A DNA stretch of 64,000 nt from Hirsutella rhossiliensis. Lineage: Eukaryota > Ascomycota > Sordariomycetes > Hypocreales > Ophiocordycipitaceae. The position numbers and the translations under genes are program-made. The stretch spans positions 434,001 to 498,000 of the forward strand of contig NW_025408673.1 in NCBI RefSeq assembly GCF_020360975.1, read 5' to 3'. Positions 56,928 through 64,000 of the stretch are shown here, one piece after another (position 1 is the first letter of the stretch; each line of letters starts with the position of its first letter). The notes below the pieces were generated by a model. It saw only the letters and a list, made by a program, of their open reading frames with translations. It was not told where the DNA came from and ran no database searches.

Positions 56928-57747
56928 AAACCGCGGTTCGGACTAATAGTCTCCGAAACCGGTTATACTATTAAGAGTCTATACCTTAGATTGCCTCCTT
57001 TGAGAAATAAGCGAGACGAAGGATCACTACTTTAATATCTACTTAGACGATAATAATAATTTTATATAGGAGTACCTATAAGGCTATACGGACGCCGCTT
57101 AGTTAAAATACGCCGAATACTATAATAATTAGCAATTAAACTAAAGAAATCGATTTCCTAAAGATACCGACCTTCCGCTAGTATACTTTACGGCTTAAGT
57201 TCTTAACCTATATAGGAAATAGGCATAGTTTAGATAAGAATAGGTTCTTCTTAGCGATAAGGAGAAGAGGAGGTAGTTTAATAGTGCGTAGCTAGCTATA
57301 AAAGAGCTCTAGAAAACGGAGTATAAGGGAAAATATCCTATTAAGATAGTTCTCCCTTTAAAACCTATAGAGAGAGACCTAGATCCTACGTTTAATCGTT
57401 AGCGGGAGTATAAGCATATCTAAATTAACGGTCTAGTTTCTATAACTAATTTATACGAGTAATATATTACTACTAACCGACTCTATAACGATAAGGCAGG
57501 ATGCGACGATGCTATTGCGTACTAGCTTTCCCGCTATAACTCCTAAAGAGACCTCGCCCGCTTTGCACTAGACCTTTTTACTATCTCACCTATATCGGAT
57601 AAGTATAAACGCCTATTTAGTAGCGCTAAGCTTACCGTGGTTGATCGTAGGGGCAGGCTAAAGGCCGATATTATCGAGGCATGCGAGTGTCTCCGGGCCT
57701 AGTTTAGAGAGCCGAGTGTAGAAGATGACAGCGACGGCGAAGGTTAG

Positions 57748-58254
57748 GTATAGATAATAGAGGCAGCTTCTAAGTGCGATCGGTGCCTAGCTATATAAGT
57801 TGTTGCATTTCCTCTTGCCTCATAATATAAGAATTTACTTCTAGAAAGCTTAATATCTAAGAACGCTTATTAATCCTAGGGTATCCCTAACTTTATAAGT
57901 CCTCTTACGTTAAGCCCTAGATCCTTTACTACTCTAGAAAAGAAGCTTAGAATCTATTTTAAACGTAGACCGCCTCCTATAACGGGCTATACGCTTTAAA
58001 TAACGGCCGGACCTACTTCTATTAAGGGTTATAGCCCTAAAAAAGAAGGCAGCCTATATATTTATAGGGAGCCCTATATAGCGTAAGGTCCTAAAATAAT
58101 AGCTTAGAGGCTTATTATTATCCCCCCCCCTTTCTTTTTAGTCTCTAACTTTATTTCTTCTTCTTTATTTAGGGTTCTAATATTAGGATTTAGGCTTCTT
58201 AGGCGCTAGATATAACTTAAGCTATATTAAGTAGGAGCCGCGCGTAGCCTTACT
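57748..58254. other. Unassigned DNA between hAT-1 and Copia-1 copy 6
   Basis: RIP-mutated, with a C-run (58122-58130) and GC-richer text at 57980-58080. No recognised feature; the right end of hAT-1 should lie here. Confidence 0.45.
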
Positions 58255-58730
58255 TATCGCGAAGCGTAGCTTAATTTCGTAGTTCTTAGAGATATCCCTT
58301 AGTAAGAGGGACCTAGGAAGCTAAAAAATAGGTTTTAAAGAAGGAGCTAAAAAGAGGTATAGAGAGAAGGGTAGGGGTATAAGGGGAAGTAGAAGTAGCG
58401 ATAGCTTCCTATAAAGGTAGCGAGAGATAAGACGGATATACCGGCAATAGCTAGAAAGGAGGAGAAAAACTAGTAAAAAGCTTAGTAGTTAAAAGGATAT
58501 TAGTAGCTTCTTTAAGTAGGATCTTCTTTATTAATTAAGATATTAGACGGGTATAAAGAGGGGCGTTAAATAGAGGAAAGAAGGATAATAAAGGCAATAT
58601 AATAATTACTCCCCTACCTTTATTACTACTCCCGCGAGAATTAAATCTCTCTGCCCTACCTATCCGATACCTTACTTCTAATTTTACCTTTATATATTTT
58701 TATATACTTCTTATATCTCTCTTCGCGAGA
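58255..58730 (+). repeat. Copia-1 copy 6 5' LTR (476 bp)
   Basis: TATCGCGAAGCG to CTTCGCGAGA; contains the 29-bp block of the long form and a small deletion around 58327-58340 relative to copy 5. Confidence 0.93.
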
Positions 58731-58875
58731 GTTATAAGCCTAGGAGGAATAGTATTCCTATACCTTCCGGCTGCTATAAAAGGCACCTTTCTTATATCCC
58801 TCGTAGCTCCCTTTTACCCCTCTTACTAGAAAAGCCGATTTTTAACTAACTTTTCTACCCCCTCTCTCCGCAACG

Positions 58876-61800
58876 ATATCGAAAAACGACTCTACCGCCC
58901 CTATAGTCCGTAGGACGATTCTAATAGAGCCCTAAGATTAGGGTAAGTAAGTAAAGGAGCTACGGGCTCGTATAGATAGAACTATCTATAATTCAGTCTT
59001 CTTTAATAAGTAGGACCCTCTTAAGCCCCCTCTTCGTCCGAGGGTAACGGACTTTATAGAGGGAGCTTCCCTCTTCTCTAAGCTAACCTCTATATAATAA
59101 AGAGCTTTTTCTACTACCTTAGGTAACTACGAAAGTTACCGTAAGGAATACCTCTACGAGATAAAGCTACTAACTACTATACGTACGGCGATAACGGAAT
59201 CTATTAGTGCCGTAAAACTAATCTCTCTTTAAGAGAAAGAGACTCCTAGGCAGTAGCTTTTAAAGCTCGAGACCTTAATAGCTCCCTCGAGGGGCTATAT
59301 AACTAACTATATTAGGAAGACCTATACGGCCTACCTAAGAGCCTTTTCTACTAGGAACCTACTAGCTTCTTCGTAGCTAGCTAAGTAGGAAGAAATCCTT
59401 AAGGAAGCTAACTAATACTTCTTTATAAAAGCTCTTTCCGGCTAGTAGCTATAGGATATATCTCTACTAATAAAGCCTATTAGTAACGGTTACTCGACTA
59501 TCTTTCGAGAGGCTAGCCGGGAACTAGACAAAGAGGCTACTAGAGTATAATAGTAAGTAGTCTTATTCCTTCGTAGCTAGCACTCGACCTAGACGGCTCG
59601 ACCTACTGCCCCTATAGCTGCTGCAGCCCTTATTACTATAGCTCCCGCTGCTGCTACTACGGCTATTGCTCCTTCGGCTCCTCCTCCCTCGAGAGTATTA
59701 ACACCGTCTTTAACGGCTGCCCTAGGCCCGGCCCCAGCTCCGCCTTCTACTCCGGCCCCGGTCCCGTTAGTTAGACCGGCCCGACTAGTCCCCTAATAGA
59801 CCTTTTAGTCCGTTAGTCGAAAAATCAGGGAACTAGTCGAAATCGAACCTCTTCGTTAAAATCAGCAATAAGGGGTAAAAAGGGGAGGTTTTTAAGCAGA
59901 CCTTCTAGATCGGGATAAGGATTCCTCGAAGAAATAAAAGACTAGATAAAACGGCTGCCTAGTATATAAATTACTAGGCTATCGGTTATTATAATACTAG
60001 TAGGTCTTTAAGGAAAACCGACCTAAAGGATTTAACCCTTTAAAGAGGCTATAAGAAATAGTATAATAGTCTCTTAAGGAGGACCCCTTATTATAGAAGA
60101 AGATAGACGAGATTCGGGTTACTAAGAAATAGTAACGAACGCCGCCGCCCTTATTCGAGCCGTAAATTTAAGGAAAAATCGTTAGTATAGTAAATCCGGC
60201 CTTCGTCTTCCCTACTAATTAATAAGGCTAAAACCAACCGTTAGAGCCCTCTAATTATCCCCTACGAAAATTAGCTATCCTTAACTCCGGTGCTTCCCTT
60301 AATATCTATAATATACTCTTATAATTTCGGTCCTTTAAGAAAGTATAAAGGGAATATCTTATTACCGGGGAATTAACTATACGGATAAAGGGATATAGAA
60401 GGGTGAATTTTACGATAAAACTACTTAATAGGTCTATACGAATTCTTCGACGAAAAAGGGTAGCTTTTTGCCCTCGATTTTTAACGAGCTTAATTTCCTT
60501 CTGCCTTCTTCGAGAGGAAGGAATCTTCTAGGATACGACGTCTAAGCCTATAAGGCTAGTCTAGAAGAATTAGACTATTAGGCTTATCGAGGAAAAATTC
60601 GGTTAATTTATTCTCGAATTCCGACCTATCCTTAGGAAGGAACCTCTTAAGAAGTTAGCTTTCCCTACTAAGAGGAATAGGTTTACTATAAAGGACCCTC
60701 TTCCGGCAGCCTAAGGAGACGGTCTTCTTTAGCACGCACGACTTAGTTACCCGGGCCCCCTAGCTTTATATAAGCTAGGCTAATAATAAGGCGTATAAAT
60801 AAGGGGCCTAAAGACCGTCGAATTTAAATACTATAGCTAAGGAAAGACTAGGAGACGAATTTATAGAAGAACGCCTTTATAGCCGGACCAGCCGTATAAG
60901 GAAATTTAGGTCGACTAGACCGACGTCTCTAAGGACTAGGAAAGCTTTATTAGGGTAATGTTTTTTATAGACGCTTTTTTAGGGATGGTTTTCCCCTATT
61001 TCTTATAGACCTACCTAAGTAAGTATAATTAGTCTACCCTCCGGGACTTCGTTAACTAAATAAAATCCTACTTTAGCTACGAGGTAAAGAAGATATAGTC
61101 TAATAAAGAGCTATTTATAAAGGATATCTTAAATTAGCTTCGAAAAAGGGGCATTTTACCCCTCCCGTTAGCACTAAATACCTAGGCCTAGAACGGAGGG
61201 GCAGAAAGATTAAGGGGTGCTATAGTAAAAAGGGCCCGTATAATAAGACTTACTATAAGGCTTCTATACGACCTTTAGAGGGAAGTCGTTAAGACCGCCT
61301 ATTACCTATAGAACCGGACCCCTAGGGACCCTAAGGACCCTAGGGAACTAAACTAAGGAATAGACTAGAAATCCCCCCTCGAGCTCTTTATAAAGAAGAG
61401 GGCCTCGCTAGCTTACTTTTATGCCTATAGCTATAAGGTATACGTAATAACTACCGATATATAGCTAAAAAGAAAGAAGAAAAGAAAGCTTAATCCTAGA
61501 GCCTTTATTAGTTACCTTGTTAGTTATAATTCTATAAATATCTTCCGGATCTAGATTCCTCTTCTATAAAAGGTTATTTCGACTAAGGATATAATTTTCG
61601 ACGAATATAGCTTCTTTAATAGAAAGAGGGATTAATAGCCCCTCTTACTCTTATAACGTTAGCTAATTTAGAAGATCTAAATCCCCCTTTCCTAATAGTC
61701 TTAAGAAGAGGTCCTAGACGAGGAAATAGAAGAAGAAACCGACGTCGAAGTAGTCGAGGATAACGCCGACTTTAAGGAAGAAGAAGAAGAGGAAGCTACT

Positions 61801-63857
61801 AGATTAGATAATCTAGACAAAGAAGGAGACTATAGGAAAGTAGTAGAGCTAGAATACGCCTACCTACCTACGCCTCTTCTTACGGAATAAGAAGAAGATC
61901 TAGAAGCAGCTTTTTTAGTTAGTGTTCCTATCTCGACCCCTAAGGGGGTAGGAAAGGCACCTCTCTTAAAGGATTACCCGGCTGCCTTTTTATCCCTACT
62001 TCGAAAAGCAAAGGAAGGTATAGGGCCCGATACGGTTACTAAAGAAGACTAACCTTTCCCCTATTTCGATCGTTTTTCCGACTTTAATCTAACGCTAATA
62101 GAAGACGGTTCCTACGGAGCGTTTATAGTAGGCCGGCTATTTAAGCTAATATTAGTAAGGAAGGTATATAAAAGAGACCTCCCGGACCTACTAGTAAACT
62201 AAAAGCAGCTAGAAAGATACCCTCTTAGAGACTAGTTTTTCTAGGCCTAGAAAGACTACCTAGCCTTATATAAAGAGATAGGGTCTTTCGAAGAGGTCCT
62301 TAAGGAAAAGGGAAGAGGAAAATAGGTCCTTAGCTATAAGTAGGTCTTTATCTATAAGACTAATAAACACGGCTTCCTTTAAAAGAGCAAGGCACGGCTA
62401 GTTATCTATAGGAACTAGTAGGAAAAGGGGGATCTTCCTACTAAGGCAACTACCTTAGTAGGGATGTCTTTTCGGACCCTTATAGCTATAGCAGCAGAAT
62501 TCGACCTCGAGCTCGAATAGATAGATATAGTTAACGCCTTTATTAACTGCCTATACTAAGGAAGAAGAAGAAGTTATCTATATACGCCTTCTACTAGGCT
62601 TCTAATAGCTAGGAAAGGTTCTACGGCTTAGGAAAGCTTTATACGGACTACGAAGATTACCCCTTCTATAGTAATAGCATTTAATAGGTTCCCTTAAAGC
62701 CCTAGGCTTTAAGAAAGTCCCTTAGGAACCGTATATAATATAGAAGGGTAAAATCACGGTCTTCTTCTACGTTAACGATATTATTTAAGCGTACCTAAAA
62801 GAAGAAGAAGCTACTACTAGGGAGGCTATATAAGGCCTATAATAAAGGTATAAGATAACTAGGCTAGGGGAGCTAAAGTAGTTCCTAGGGATACGAATCC
62901 TTTAGAATAGGTCCTAACGGACTATCTAGCTTACCTAGGACGCCTATATTAATAAGGTCGCTTATAAATTCCTCCCTAAATCCCTCGATAAAAAGCTTCC
63001 CTCTACGCTTATATTAAATAAAGAGCTTTTACCTAATCTATCCTTTTAAGCTAGGGAGTAAGAGAAATACTAATATTAATAGAAGGTAGGCTCCCTGCTT
63101 TTTTTAGCTATTTCTACTAGACCGGATATCTCTTTTACGGTCTCCCGGCTAGCTAAGTATAACTAGAATCCTAGCCCTAGATATTAAGAAGTAGTAGATA
63201 GAGCTATCCTTTATCTCTATTTAACGAGATTATATAGTCTACGCCTAGGAGGGCAGGGAAGGAAACAAGCTACCGAAATCTTTCTTTATTTAAGCGATTC
63301 GTCCTTTATAGATAATTCCTTAGATAGAAAGAGCTTATAAGGGTATATTATATCCCTTTTTAGAGGAACTATTACTTAGAGAGCTTCGAAGTAAGCTACT
63401 ATTACGACTTCGAGTATAGAGGTAGAGCTACTAGCTCTTTTAGAAGCGTTAAAGGAAGCGATTTTCCTTAGCCGGCTACTAATATCGTTACGACTATAAA
63501 TTCCGTCCCCGTTAGCTATAAAATATAATAATACGCAGACTATATAGATTCTTACGGAGGAAAATAGTAAGCTATCGACCCGGCTACGGTATATCGATAT
63601 CTACTAGCATTAGCTACGCTAAGAGGTCTAAAGGGGACTTATTTCCGTCCGTTAGGTTCTAACGGCATCGATAAAAGCCGACGGTCTTACGAAGCCCCTA
63701 CTAAAGTAGAAGCTAGCTATCTTTTTATAGCAAATTAGGCTAGAAGACGTTTAAGAGAAGCTATCCTAGAGGCCCGCAGAGTCTATAAGAGGAGCTAATA
63801 GCACGTAGGAGGAAGGAGACGTCTATAGCCGAAGAGAGGAATTAGGACTTATCTTAA
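58876..63857 (+). pseudogene. Copia-1 copy 6 gag-pol relic
   Basis: Start ATA (58876). Ala/Pro-rich gag linker near 59600-59760. The protease reads LNSGAS (about 60282): it keeps the Gly that other copies have lost, but the Asp is still Asn. Integrase NGGAER near 61190-61215. The RT dyad reads TACGTTAACGAT near 62770, so the first Asp has become Asn, unlike the other Copia-1 copies. RNase H STEAELLAL-like block near 63410. TAA taken at 63855; small indels in the 3' half may shift the frame. Confidence 0.85.
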
Positions 63858-64000
63858 AGGAGGGCCCCTAGCTTAATTAAGACTTATTCTTCTTAAAGGC
63901 CCCCTTTTTAGGGACTTATCCTTAGAGAAGCCCCCTTTCTTATAGGACTTAATTTCCTCCTTAAGGCCCCTTTTTCTAAAAGTAGGTCTAAAAGAGCCTA

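Larger units (their letters stand above)
53620..56977 (-). mobile_element. hAT-2 DNA transposon relic nested in hAT-1
   Basis: About 3.36 kb placed between two halves of the hAT-1 transposase. Ends form an imperfect inverted repeat: CTCTTAATAATGCAAACGG at 53620 and the reverse complement of CCGGTTATACTATTAAGAG at 56959-56977. Both ends carry subterminal CGG-rich motifs (AAACCGAACCG, ACTAATAGT, CCGGTCCGG). A minus-strand transposase lies inside. An 8-bp target duplication could not be identified, so exact ends are uncertain by a few bases. Confidence 0.7.
52470..57747 (+). mobile_element. hAT-1 DNA transposon relic, interrupted by hAT-2
   Basis: The core evidence is the transposase at 52805-57747. 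The left edge is placed at CAGTGATCGG (52470), which looks like a hAT terminal sequence and is followed by clustered GGTCTGG repeats (52482-52552) and a GGTCCGAC/GTCGGACC inverted repeat (about 52555-52581), typical of subterminal regions. I could not find the matching right terminus or an 8-bp duplication, so the true boundaries are unproven. Confidence 0.6.
52805..57747 (+). pseudogene. hAT-1 transposase relic
   Basis: ATG at 52805 opens a Ser/Pro/Thr-rich start (SPVATPSPTPTSPASTLSS), then YPKVPDEFI.DRVIYVKREIVANKGYRLSSSHI and a BED-like finger VYYCYKY..GKY (52915-53092). The frame then changes and joins directly to the catalytic core: LIRYFMLDNASINDTAIKF near 53155-53215, RRLRYLGYIINLYYQAFLIGR at 53255-53320, then NNSTRWNSWFHSITRALNVRERLEL to 53619. 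hAT-2 lies at 53620-56977. The C-terminus resumes and contains DLARFALDLFTISPISDKYKRLFSSAKLTVVDRRGRLKADI (about 57553-57680), the hAT dimerisation domain. TAG stop at 57745. The missing stretch between the finger and the core suggests an internal deletion near 53090. Confidence 0.85.
58255..64000 (+). mobile_element. Copia-1 copy 6, 3' end outside the window
   Basis: Plus strand. 5' LTR 58255-58730, primer site GTTATAAGCCTAGGAGG at 58731-58747, gag-pol to about 63857, then 3' leader (GGCCCC and AAAGAGCC text) up to the window edge. The 3' LTR is not reached. The five bases before it are TTACT; the partner is not visible. Confidence 0.93.

Noticed and set aside
1..64000. Mitochondrial or organellar origin because of AT richness
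   Set aside because: LTR and DNA transposons, RIP signature and nuclear-type initiator-Met priming indicate nuclear repeat DNA.

Overview
The window is a repeat compartment of a filamentous ascomycete (Pezizomycotina) nuclear genome. Apart from an island around 51.4-52.9 kb, nearly everything consists of transposon relics mutated by repeat-induced point mutation (RIP). CpA and TpG are strongly depleted in favour of TpA. Coding frames are full of TAA/TAG stops that read as former CAA, CAG or TGG codons. ATG and TGA have almost vanished, which is why no long ORFs exist. I see no intact gene and no functional tRNA or rRNA gene.

Layout. (1) 1-1460: the 5' end of a minus-strand Ty1/copia element (family Copia-1, copy 1). 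(2) 1461-6467: a dead plus-strand gene of the DUF3435 type (the tyrosine-recombinase family that includes Starship captains), split by two solo LTRs of a second family (Copia-2), then AT-rich relic DNA. (3) 6468-47802: one minus-strand Gypsy chromovirus of about 7.6 kb, stretched to 41 kb by nested insertions. These are a complete Copia-2 element in its 3' LTR (which itself holds Copia-1 copy 2), Copia-1 copies 3, 4 and 5, a Copia-2 solo LTR and a tRNA-derived SINE. Copies 3 and 5 each contain a solo LTR of a fourth family (R4). Each of these insertions inside the Gypsy keeps a readable target-site duplication, so the order of insertion can be reconstructed. (4) 47803-51054: unassigned RIP-mutated DNA with a 17-bp minisatellite. 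(5) 51055-51792: the 3' part of an unidentified gene whose RIP damage fades to the right. (6) 51793-52804: a weakly mutated island. (7) 52805-57747: a plus-strand hAT transposase relic (hAT-1) interrupted by a second, minus-strand hAT (hAT-2). (8) 58255-64000: Copia-1 copy 6, running off the window.

How the parts relate. Copia-1 and Copia-2 both appear to be primed by the 5' half of initiator-Met tRNA, because the sequence next to the 5' LTR is complementary to the CAU anticodon arm. Copia-1 copy 2 is the least mutated element: its 4.9-kb gag-pol still reads in a single frame, broken only by RIP-type stops. R4 solo LTRs and the SINE are less mutated than the elements around them. Family names (Copia-1, Copia-2, Gypsy-1, R4, hAT-1/2) are local labels, not database names. 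All assignments come from reading translations and repeat boundaries by eye; no search was run.
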